A DNA stretch of 64,000 bases, from contig DAOUKT010000037.1 of NCBI GenBank assembly GCA_034421015.1, positions 62,001 to 126,000 of the forward strand. The letters are read 5' to 3'. This DNA comes from DAOUJW01 sp034421015. GTDB taxonomy: Bacteria > Chloroflexota > Dehalococcoidia > Lucifugimonadales > UBA2985. Below the pieces are notes generated by a model. It did not search any database and had not been told where the DNA came from. It saw nothing but the letters and a program-made list of their open reading frames with translations. Below are positions 29,294 to 36,214 of the stretch, in pieces. How positions within the stretch are numbered: the stretch's first letter is position 1; every line of letters begins with the position of its first letter. The position numbers and the translations under genes were made by a program.

Positions 29294-31504
29294 ATGACTC
29301 ACACCGACATCTCCACGGCCAGCGATCAGAGAGGCGGCCCGCTCTCCCTGCTGGCGTCCCACTGGGAGGTCATTGCCTACGTTCTCCTGGTCGTCATAGC
29401 GGCGTCCATGCGCTTCTGGGATCTGGGCGCAAGGGCAATCGGCTACGACGAAAGCCTCCACATGTACTACAGCTACCGGCTGGCGGAGGGCTTCGGCTAC
29501 CAGCACAACCCCCTCTCTCACGGCCCGTTCCAGTACCACGCAATCGCGGGGCTGTTCTACCTCTTCGGAGACAGCGAGTTCACGGCGAGACTGCCGGCGG
29601 CCCTGTTCGGTGTCGCTCTCGTCATACTGCCGTACTTCTTCCGCTCCCGCATGGGCAGGGCAGGGGCCCTGGTCACGGCAGTCCTGCTGGCCTTCTCGCC
29701 TATGATGCTGTTCTACAGCCGCTACGCCCGCAACGACATCTTCATGTCGGTGTGGACCCTGGGCCTGATAATCCTGATGTGGCGCTACATCGACGAGGGC
29801 AAGCAGCGCTACCTGTACCTGGCCGCCGTCGTCCTTGCACTGGCCTTCGCCACCAAGGAGACGACGTTCTTCGTCGTCGGCATCCTGGGCAGCTACCTGC
29901 TTGTGGCAACCTGGAGGGACTGGCTGCCCTGGCTCTTCAGGCGTCCCGTCGCCCAAACCGGCGGCTCCACCGAGCCCGAAGGAGAGTACGGCTACACGCC
30001 CGGGTTCGGCTACGGGTACGCATCCACCCGCCGGCGGACCACGCTGTCCGCCTTCTCCCGGCCCGGGGCGTTTCTGCTGCTGCTGTCCACACTGATGCTG
30101 CCCCAGGCGTCGGCGCTGGTGGGCCAGTTTCAGAGCGCGCTGCGGAGCTACGGGGTGGTCCTGGCCGGAACGGATAATCCGGTGGGCGCGCCGGCCGGGG
30201 ACGTGCTGTGGACGGTCCAGGACGTGGACATAACCAAGGGCATGGTGATAGCGGGGATCGTCGTCATTGCGGCCCTATGGTTCTCGTCGCTGGTGGGCTT
30301 GTCCTGGAGCCGGAGCGTCTGGGTGCGGTGCGCCGCCGTCTTCTACGGCGTGTGGCTGCTCCTCTACACCACGTTCTTCACCAACTGGCTGGGCATTGCG
30401 AGCGGCTTGTGGCAGTCCCTGGGCTACTGGATTGTGCAGCAGGACGTGAACAGGGGCGACCAACCCTGGTACTACTACTTTGTCATTGCGCCCATTTACG
30501 AGACCCTGCCCCTGGTCTTCTCCGTTGCCGGAATCGTGTACTACGCCTTCCGCGGCGACCGGTTCGCTGGATTCCTGGCCTACTGGACGATCATTACCGT
30601 GCTTCTGTACACCTGGGCAGGGGAGAAGATGCCGTGGCTGCTGGTCAGCATCACACTACCGATGATTGTGCTGTCGGGGAAGCTCATTGGAGACATCATC
30701 ACGGCGGTCCCCTGGAGTCGCGTCATCCGCTCCGGAGGCCTGCTCCTGTTCCCGCTGACCGCCCTTCTGCTCTACCTGGTGATGAGGCTCGCGCTATTCG
30801 ACATAGAGCGGGGCAGGCTGTTCAACTTCGTCGAGTTCTGGACGCTGTTCGCGGTCGCCCTGGTCATCTTTGGCCTGGGCCTGCACTTCCTGCTGCGCTC
30901 CGGCGCGGCCAACGGGCTGAGGATCGTGGCGCTGTCCTTCGCACTGGTGCTCCTGGCCCTGTCCGTGAGGACGGGCTGGCACGCCAGCTTTATCAACGGC
31001 GACGTGCCCGGTGAGATGCTGGTCTACGCCCAGGACTCCCGGGAGGTGCCCGGCATCATGGCGCAGGTCCGGGAGGTGGCAGAGCGCACCGGCGAGGGCG
31101 ACCAGATGCGCCTGACCGTCGACAAGGACATCTACTGGGGCATCGTATGGTACGTACGGGAGTACGAGACGGTGGACTACGCCGACATGCGAACCATCGA
31201 CAGCGACCCGGAGGGCGCGGTGGTGCTGGCCAGCTTGCGCAACAAGGACAGGCTTGCAAGGTACGTGGGCAACTACGGGCCGGGGCAGGAGTTCCTCTAC
31301 CTCTGGTGGCCCCCAGAGGGATACAAGCCGTGCAGCGACAGGCGGGACGAGCCGTGCCTGGGTCTCGATGAGGCCGCCACCAGCCTGGTCGACCGGGGCA
31401 AGTGGCGGGAGTTCCTGGACTTCTACGTCTACCGCAAGACGGACATCGAGCACCTGTCCCACGGTGCGATTGCATACTTCCCCAGGGAGATGCCTGAGCC
31501 TTGA
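29294..31504 (+). CDS. Agl23-type glycosyltransferase (GT-C, PMT-like)
   Basis: A 736-residue membrane protein. The first loop has ARAIGYDESLHMYYSYRLAEGFGYQHNPLSHGPFQYH, a DE-containing GT-C motif resembling TIGR03663 (flippase-activity-associated Agl23). About 12 helices follow, including LARLPAALFGV-type and RSRMGRAGALVTAVLLAFSP segments. The soluble C-terminus includes DKDIYWGIVWYVREYETVDY. The ATG at 29294 is preferred over a GTG at 29270 that overlaps the previous gene. Together with the DUF2298 protein it probably builds or moves lipid-linked glycans for the cell surface. Confidence 0.85.
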   Translation: MTHTDISTASDQRGGPLSLLASHWEVIAYVLLVVIAASMRFWDLGARAIGYDESLHMYYSYRLAEGFGYQHNPLSHGPFQYHAIAGLFYLFGDSEFTARLPAALFGVALVILPYFFRSRMGRAGALVTAVLLAFSPMMLFYSRYARNDIFMSVWTLGLIILMWRYIDEGKQRYLYLAAVVLALAFATKETTFFVVGILGSYLLVATWRDWLPWLFRRPVAQTGGSTEPEGEYGYTPGFGYGYASTRRRTTLSAFSRPGAFLLLLSTLMLPQASALVGQFQSALRSYGVVLAGTDNPVGAPAGDVLWTVQDVDITKGMVIAGIVVIAALWFSSLVGLSWSRSVWVRCAAVFYGVWLLLYTTFFTNWLGIASGLWQSLGYWIVQQDVNRGDQPWYYYFVIAPIYETLPLVFSVAGIVYYAFRGDRFAGFLAYWTIITVLLYTWAGEKMPWLLVSITLPMIVLSGKLIGDIITAVPWSRVIRSGGLLLFPLTALLLYLVMRLALFDIERGRLFNFVEFWTLFAVALVIFGLGLHFLLRSGAANGLRIVALSFALVLLALSVRTGWHASFINGDVPGEMLVYAQDSREVPGIMAQVREVAERTGEGDQMRLTVDKDIYWGIVWYVREYETVDYADMRTIDSDPEGAVVLASLRNKDRLARYVGNYGPGQEFLYLWWPPEGYKPCSDRRDEPCLGLDEAATSLVDRGKWREFLDFYVYRKTDIEHLSHGAIAYFPREMPEP

Positions 31505-31623
31505 TGGCCGTCAAATCGCGGTATTCTATACAGGCGTTGGGAATGGCGCGCCTCCCTGCCTTTCTTCCTTCGGAGACCCTTGCGTAACTGCGTCGGCATT
31601 TTCAGGAATGTACGTTTATCGTC

Positions 31624-31755
31624 ATTCCTGCGAAAGCAGGAATCTGAAGTCGCCTATAAGGGACGGCCCAGACCCCTGCCCCCGTATCGGAGTACGGGGC
31701 AGGTTTCGCAGGGGTGGCGAAGAGAGGGCCGCCCCCGTATCCAGTACGGGGCAGG
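31624..31755. repeat. cluster of palindromes including GGGGCAGG repeats C1 and C2
   Basis: Three palindromes lie between the glycosyltransferase and higA. ATTCCTGC / GCAGGAAT (31624-31631, 31636-31643) has a four-base loop. C1 at 31675-31703 differs from copy B by one loop base. C2 at 31731-31755 has a shortened centre (GTATCCAGTAC). Each of C1 and C2 ends GGGGCAGG. The flanking genes converge here, so the hairpins could also work as terminators. The rest of the 278-base gap (31505-31782) has no gene. Confidence 0.8.
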
Positions 31756-31782
31756 CTCTGAGCGGGAAAGAAGCGGTATTCT

Positions 31783-32079
31783 CTACGCCGTGGGCTGTGG
31801 CCGGTATGGCTCGACCCGTATTCTGTCTTCACCCTTGCGCGCTTGAGCCAGATCGTAAGCAGTCTGACGGCTCAACCAGAAGTCTGCGCTGGACCAACCG
31901 GCCTTCTCCAGGCGGATGGCCATGTCGGGAGAGATCCCCGCGTGACCGTTCAAGACCCGCGAAAGGGTATGGCGGGCAACTCCCAGGACTTCCGCTGCCT
32001 CTGTGACGCTCAGGCCGAGAGGGTCCAGGCAGTTCTCCCTGACGCTGCGACCCGGATGGGGCGGGTTCTTCATAGGCAT
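31783..32079 (-). CDS. higA: HigA-family antitoxin
   Basis: A 98-residue helix-turn-helix antitoxin: HPGRSVRENCLDPLGLSVTEAAEVLGVARHTLSRVLNGHAGISPDMAIRLEKAGWSSADFWLSRQTAYDLAQARK is the classic HigA/VapI layout, with the HTH at about residues 24-50. It follows the toxin gene by 14 bases, the reversed toxin-first order that marks HigBA systems. It should neutralise HigB and repress the operon through the palindrome at 32383-32397. A second ATG two codons in is equally possible as start. Confidence 0.93.
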   Translation of the reverse strand: MPMKNPPHPGRSVRENCLDPLGLSVTEAAEVLGVARHTLSRVLNGHAGISPDMAIRLEKAGWSSADFWLSRQTAYDLAQARKGEDRIRVEPYRPQPTA

Positions 32080-32093
32080 GGCCTCTCTCCTTA

Positions 32094-32372
32094 TCAGTGG
32101 TAATCGACGAGATCAACGTCGTACACGTCCCCAGCTTCAAAGCTAAAGGTGATCCGCCAGTTGCCAGAAATCGAAATGCTCCACAATCCTCTCAGGTCCC
32201 CTCTGAGTGGATGCAGCCTGTATCCCGGCAGATCGAGATCGCTCGGCTTGCCGGCGGCATCCAGGTCCGCCAGGGCGAGAGCTATGCGGTCCAATTGATC
32301 GGCGGCTATCCCGCTGGGGTCGTCTCGCTCATAGAGCCGCCTCAACCCTCGATGGCGAAACGAGCGGATCAT
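32094..32372 (-). CDS. higB: HigB/RelE-type toxin
   Basis: A 92-residue ribosome-dependent mRNA interferase of the HigB (GraT-like) group: MIRSFRHRGLRRLYERDD at the N-terminus, LDLPGYRLHPLRGDLRGLWSISISGNWRITFSFEAGDVYDVDLVDYH at the C-terminus. The basic and aromatic residues of the RelE fold (RLHPL, GNWRITF) are intact, and the C-terminal VDLVDYH matches active members. The start lies at or next to the predicted transcription start, so the toxin may be translated from a leaderless mRNA. Confidence 0.93.
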   Translation of the reverse strand: MIRSFRHRGLRRLYERDDPSGIAADQLDRIALALADLDAAGKPSDLDLPGYRLHPLRGDLRGLWSISISGNWRITFSFEAGDVYDVDLVDYH

Positions 32373-32378
32373 GTGCTG

Positions 32379-32407
32379 ATTATACCGCGTGCCGGTACAG
32401 CTATCAA
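32379..32407 (-). promoter_or_regulatory. higBA promoter with embedded palindromic operator
   Basis: On the minus strand, TTGATA (32402-32407) and TATAAT (32379-32384) are 17 bases apart, near consensus. Between them and touching the -10 lies a perfect palindrome TACCG-N5-CGGTA (32383-32397), well placed for HigA to block RNA polymerase. The -10 ends seven bases before the higB ATG. Confidence 0.7.
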
Positions 32408-32435
32408 CAGATTCGTCAATCTACCCCATACCAAC

Positions 32436-32473
32436 ACCCCCGTTTCAAGTACGGGGCAGGCTTCGCAGGGGTG
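32436..32473. repeat. GGGGCAGG palindromic repeat, copy D
   Basis: CCCCCGT (32437-32443) pairs with ACGGGG (32451-32456), followed by CAGGCTTCGCAGGGGTGG, the same right flank as copy C1. It lies between the divergent promoters of higBA and the flippase-like gene, a setting where a terminator role is unlikely. Confidence 0.7.
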
Positions 32474-32506
32474 GTTAGTCGATGGTAGGGATGTTTGCCT
32501 CCCGTA

Positions 32507-32535
32507 TTGTCCTCTACCCCTTGCGTAGTTATACT
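32507..32535 (+). promoter_or_regulatory. sigma70-like promoter of the flippase-like gene
   Basis: TTGTCC (32507-32512) and TATACT (32530-32535) are 17 bases apart. Transcription would start near 32542, 35 bases before the TTG start codon. It would serve the three-gene run to 35586. Confidence 0.55.
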
Positions 32536-32576
32536 GGTTCAACTGCAACCATAGCTGTGAGCACGGAGCCCCACTT

Positions 32577-33656
32577 TTGCACAAGTCCTTTCGATTCTGG
32601 CTTGCCATAGGGATAAGCGTTCTTTTCCTGGGCATCTTCCTGTCCCGCCTGGACCTGCGCGATACGTGGGAGCACATTGGAGAGGCCAATTACTTTTTAC
32701 TGGCCCCGGCCATCATTGTCTACTTCGGCTCCGTCTACTTCCGGACCCTGCGATGGCAGTACCTCCTTGCGCCGGTGAAAAAGCTGCGCGTCCAGCGGCT
32801 CTACCCGGTGGTTGTCGTGGGGTACATGGCCAACAACATACTGCCGGTGCGGTTGGGGGAAGTGGTGAGGGCCTACTACGTGGGGGAGCGGGAGAACGTC
32901 AGCAAGGTCTCCGCCCTTGCGACGATAGCCGTTGAGCGCGTTTTCGACGGCCTTACGTTGCTGTTTTTCGCCGCCGTCGTTGGCGCGTTCCTGCCGCTGG
33001 CGGGCGTCCTTCAGGGGCTGGCGGACAAGGCGGGCGTCCCCTGGGTCCTCCTGGCCCTGGCGATGTCCCTGCCCTTCGCAGGCGTGCTGCTTTTCATGGT
33101 CGCCGCGGCGATGTCACCCCCCTGGTTCGTGGTCCTTCTGGACAGGACGACGGGAATGCTGCCCGGCCGGATCAGGGACAGGGTGAGGGGGCTGATAAAC
33201 GTATTCATCGCCGGGCTTGCGTCCCTGAAAGACCCCCGCCGCCTGGCGGTGGTGTTCCTGTTGTCCCTCCCGGTCTGGCTGATGGAGGCCCTGATGTACT
33301 ACATCGTCGCCTTCTCCTTCGACCTGCAGAACACCTTCGGGCTGGCAGAGCTTGCAGGTGTAATACTGCTGGTCACCGCTGTCTCAAACCTGGCCACGTC
33401 CATTCCGGCGGCCGGTGGCGGCGTGGGCGCATTCGAGGTTGCGGCAGCCGCCACGCTTGAAGTGCTGGGGGCGGATGCCTCTGCGGCCGGCGCGTACACC
33501 ATTGTCGTGCACGCGGCCCTGCTCCTGCCGGTCACCCTTCTGGGGTTTGTCTTCCTGTGGGCGGATAAGGTGTCCTTCGGGCAGCTCACGCGAGACAGCC
33601 GGATGCAGACCTCGCCGCTGGCGTACCCGGCTCCGGGAGCGGAGGAGTCTCGATGA
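32577..33656 (+). CDS. lysylphosphatidylglycerol synthase TM-region (UPF0104) flippase-like protein
   Basis: A 359-residue protein with about eight membrane helices and the family motifs FRTLRWQYLLAP, VGYMANNILPVRLGEVVRAYYVG and ALATIAVERVFDGLTLLF, plus SIPAAGGGVGAFE near the C-terminus. This is the flippase half of MprF-like proteins, present here without the lysyl transferase domain. Such proteins are often found with glycosyltransferases and may flip lipids. The start is TTG, supported by the promoter 42 bases upstream. No in-frame ATG precedes the first conserved helix. It overlaps the next gene by four bases (ATGA). Confidence 0.87.
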   Translation: MHKSFRFWLAIGISVLFLGIFLSRLDLRDTWEHIGEANYFLLAPAIIVYFGSVYFRTLRWQYLLAPVKKLRVQRLYPVVVVGYMANNILPVRLGEVVRAYYVGERENVSKVSALATIAVERVFDGLTLLFFAAVVGAFLPLAGVLQGLADKAGVPWVLLALAMSLPFAGVLLFMVAAAMSPPWFVVLLDRTTGMLPGRIRDRVRGLINVFIAGLASLKDPRRLAVVFLLSLPVWLMEALMYYIVAFSFDLQNTFGLAELAGVILLVTAVSNLATSIPAAGGGVGAFEVAAAATLEVLGADASAAGAYTIVVHAALLLPVTLLGFVFLWADKVSFGQLTRDSRMQTSPLAYPAPGAEESR

Positions 33657-34981
33657 AGGTCGGCATCATTGGCGCGGGCGCGGCCGGGCTGGCGGCGGCC
33701 TACACCCTGGGCAAGGCGGGACACCAGGCGTCGGTCTACGAGGGCGCGCCGTTCCTGGGAGGGCAGGCGTCCACCTTCGACGTGGGCGGCGGGCGGCTGG
33801 AGAGGGGATACCACCACCTTTTCACAAGCGACACGGATATCGTCGACCTGGTCCACGAGATAGGCCTGGGCCACCAGATGGCCTGGATCGAGTCCAAGGT
33901 GGGCATCTTCTACGGCGACAGGATTTACAACTTCGTCACGCCCAAGGACCTGCTGAAGTTCACGCCCCTGAGCCTGATAGACCGCTTCAGGCTGGGGCTG
34001 GTCACCCTGTACCTGCGCAGGTACAAGAACTGGCGAAAACTGGAGCCTTTTGTGGCCTCGGACTGGATCCGGAAGTACGCCGGCAAGGGCGTCTACGACG
34101 TGGTTTGGGGCCCGCTGCTCAGGGGCAAGTTCGGGGCGCACTTCGACAAGGTTGGGATGCCCTGGTTCTGGGGCAAGATACAGACGCGCTTCGCCTCAAG
34201 AGGCAAGGGGCTGAAGGGAATGCAGCGGGAGCGTCTGGGCTACCCCATGGGCAGCTTCGCGGAGATTTTCGAGGTGCTGGCGGAGCGAATCGAAGAGCAG
34301 GGCAGCGAGGTGAATCTCTCGACGCCGGTCAGGTCCATCGCCGTGGAGGACAACCGGGCCGTGGGCCTTGAGCTGACAAACGCCGAGGGCGGCCCAGACG
34401 TCCGTCCCTTCGATGCCGTGCTCGCCACGACCCCGTCCTACGTGTTCCCAAGGCTTGTGCCGTCGCTGCCACAGGACTACCTGGAGAAGCTCCAGAACGT
34501 GACCTACCTGTCGGCCGTGCTGGTCATACTGGTGCTGAAGGAGCCGCTGTCGAACATCTACTGGCTGAACATTGCCGACCGCGAAATCCCATTTGTGGGC
34601 CTGATTGAGCAGACCAACTTCGTCGACCCGTCGCTGTATGGGGGCAAGCACATCCTGTACATCTCCAACTACCTGGGCGAGGACAGCCCCCTGTTCCACA
34701 TGTCGGAGCAGGAGCTTCTTGACGAGTACACGCCGCACCTGAAGAAGATCAACCCCCGCTTCGATCCGTCCTGGATCGAGGAGTGGCACTATCACAAGGT
34801 TGCGGCGGCCCAGCCGATAATCGGGACTAACTACTCGCAGCAGATACCCGACCACCGCACGCCCATCAAAGACCTGTACCTGGCGAACACGACCCAGGTG
34901 TACCCGGAGGACCGGGGCACCAACTACAGCGTGCGCATGGGCAAGCAGGTGGCCGACATGATCATGTCGGACCTGGGATAG
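33653..34981 (+). CDS. FAD-dependent oxidoreductase (amine oxidase / phytoene-desaturase-like)
   Basis: A 442-residue flavoprotein. The N-terminal MKVGIIGAGAAGLAAAYTLGKAGHQASVYE is the dinucleotide-binding motif. LERGYHHLFTSDTDIVDLVHEIGLG follows, and LYLANTTQVYPEDRGTNYSVRMGKQVADMI closes the FAD site. It belongs with the protoporphyrinogen oxidase / HpnE-like group, in which several members act on isoprenoids or sugars (UDP-galactopyranose-mutase-like). The exact reaction is undetermined. It is translationally coupled to the flippase-like gene, suggesting work on a membrane lipid or lipid-linked compound. Confidence 0.83.
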   Translation: MKVGIIGAGAAGLAAAYTLGKAGHQASVYEGAPFLGGQASTFDVGGGRLERGYHHLFTSDTDIVDLVHEIGLGHQMAWIESKVGIFYGDRIYNFVTPKDLLKFTPLSLIDRFRLGLVTLYLRRYKNWRKLEPFVASDWIRKYAGKGVYDVVWGPLLRGKFGAHFDKVGMPWFWGKIQTRFASRGKGLKGMQRERLGYPMGSFAEIFEVLAERIEEQGSEVNLSTPVRSIAVEDNRAVGLELTNAEGGPDVRPFDAVLATTPSYVFPRLVPSLPQDYLEKLQNVTYLSAVLVILVLKEPLSNIYWLNIADREIPFVGLIEQTNFVDPSLYGGKHILYISNYLGEDSPLFHMSEQELLDEYTPHLKKINPRFDPSWIEEWHYHKVAAAQPIIGTNYSQQIPDHRTPIKDLYLANTTQVYPEDRGTNYSVRMGKQVADMIMSDLG

Positions 34982-34998
34982 GGAAGGGAAGGACCGCC

Positions 34999-35586
34999 TT
35001 GCGAATAGGCCTCATATCTGACACCCACGTTCCGGGCGGCGCGACGGAGGTTCCGCCGCAGGTGGTCACGGCCTTCGAGGGCGTTGATCTCATACTTCAC
35101 GCCGGGAACATCTATCGTACCTACACGCTGGACTGGCTGGAGCGCATTGCGCCGGTGAGGGCTGCCGGGGCCATCTACGGCGACCGCATGGAGACGCCAA
35201 CGGCCCACGCGATGGAGTGCGCCGGAGACCCCAGGGTCGCGCAACAGCAGGTGATGGACCTGGAGGGCCACAGGTTGGGAGTGGTGAACAACCTGCTCAT
35301 GGACGGCTTCAATGACGAGCTGCTGCCGGGGATCATTGCGGCCCACAACCTGCCGGAGGGCGCGCTAACCGCCAGGGTGGAGGAGTATTTCGGCGCGGCG
35401 CTGGACGTGGTGGTGTTCGGCCGGACGCTGCACGCGCTTGTGGAGGAGCACGAAGGGATGCTTTTCGTCAACCCCGGAAGCCCGTCGCTGCCGCGGCAGA
35501 TGCGCAGGCTGGGGTCGGTGGCAATTCTGGAGCTGACGCCGGGGAAGCGCGAGGCGTGGCTGGTGGACCTGCGGGAGGTTGGGTAG
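34999..35586 (+). CDS. degenerate YfcE/MJ0936-type phosphodiesterase
   Basis: A 195-residue calcineurin-like fold of the MJ0936/YfcE type: MRIGLISDTHVPGG, DLILHAGN, IYGDRM, VVFGRTLHALV and FVNPGSPSLPR line up with family motifs. Asp8 and His10 remain, but the other metal ligands are changed: HAGD is HAGN (Asn37), GNCD is GDRM (Asp62), HGH is replaced around Asn97, and GHTH is GRTL (142-144). Catalysis by the usual two-metal mechanism is therefore doubtful. TTG start with GGAAGGA-type site upstream, 17 bases after the oxidoreductase. It may be a binding or regulatory protein. Confidence 0.82.
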   Translation: MRIGLISDTHVPGGATEVPPQVVTAFEGVDLILHAGNIYRTYTLDWLERIAPVRAAGAIYGDRMETPTAHAMECAGDPRVAQQQVMDLEGHRLGVVNNLLMDGFNDELLPGIIAAHNLPEGALTARVEEYFGAALDVVVFGRTLHALVEEHEGMLFVNPGSPSLPRQMRRLGSVAILELTPGKREAWLVDLREVG

Positions 35587-35636
35587 GGGGTCATTTTGCT
35601 CTCGCGATACCCCCTGTTCAATACGGGCCAAGGCTA

Positions 35637-35665
35637 TTGAACCATCCATCGCCTTGTGCTAACAT
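35637..35665 (+). promoter_or_regulatory. promoter of the nuoEFG-like operon
   Basis: TTGAAC (35637-35642) and TAACAT (35660-35665) are 17 bases apart, each matching four consensus bases. Transcription would start near 35672, 22 bases before the chosen ATG, with GAGG in the leader. Confidence 0.45.
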
Positions 35666-35693
35666 CCGCATAGTTAGAAAATTCACGAGGTCT

Positions 35694-36203
35694 ATGCATA
35701 TCGTGAACGACAATGGCGGCCTGAGAGAGCAGGTTAGGGGCGCCCTGGCTAATCAGTCGGCCAGGACAGTCACCGTTCTTTCCTCTCTCCTGGCTATTGA
35801 GGACGAGATAGGCTACATACCCACCGAGGCCATCGAAGAGGTGGCCACCTTCACCAACACCACGGTCAACGACGTGTGGGGCGTAGCTTCCTTCTACACC
35901 AACTTCCGGTTCACTCCTCCCAACGAGCACGTGGTCGAGGTGTGCTGGGGCCCCACCTGCCACCTGCTGGGGGCGATGGAGCTTCTCCAGTCCGTCCTCC
36001 AGTCCCTGGGCCTCTCCGAGGAGGGGGACACGCCGGACGGCAAGGTATCCCTGAAGTACAACACCTGCCTGGGCGCATGCGCCCAAGGCCCCGTGGTGCG
36101 CATAGACGACAGGATTCTGGGGCCCCAGGCCCTGGCCGGCAGCGGTGAGCCGATGGCCCAGGGCGTCACGGACATGATCAGCAACCTCAGGAACGGGGGG
36201 TAG
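35694..36203 (+). CDS. nuoE: NuoE-like [2Fe-2S] thioredoxin-fold subunit
   Basis: A 169-residue NADH-dehydrogenase 24 kDa-type subunit. After a helical N-terminus (LREQVRGALANQSARTVTVLSSLLAIEDEIGYIPTEAIEEVATF), the thioredoxin-like domain carries the four cluster cysteines in CWGPTC and CLGAC. It would hold cluster N1a and work with the NuoF-like protein encoded 11 bases downstream. The ATG at 35694 has GAGG upstream. The longer open frame from 35556 overlaps the phosphoesterase gene and lacks similarity. The same module occurs in formate dehydrogenases and hydrogenases. Confidence 0.93.
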   Translation: MHIVNDNGGLREQVRGALANQSARTVTVLSSLLAIEDEIGYIPTEAIEEVATFTNTTVNDVWGVASFYTNFRFTPPNEHVVEVCWGPTCHLLGAMELLQSVLQSLGLSEEGDTPDGKVSLKYNTCLGACAQGPVVRIDDRILGPQALAGSGEPMAQGVTDMISNLRNGG

Positions 36204-36214
36204 ACTCGGACGTC

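Noticed and set aside
34933..35346. 140-residue minus-strand open frame across the oxidoreductase/phosphoesterase junction
   Set aside because: It is antisense to two well-supported genes, with composition typical of GC-rich shadows.
35556..35693. N-terminal extension of NuoE
   Set aside because: It overlaps the phosphoesterase gene, has no similarity to NuoE and contains the predicted promoter.
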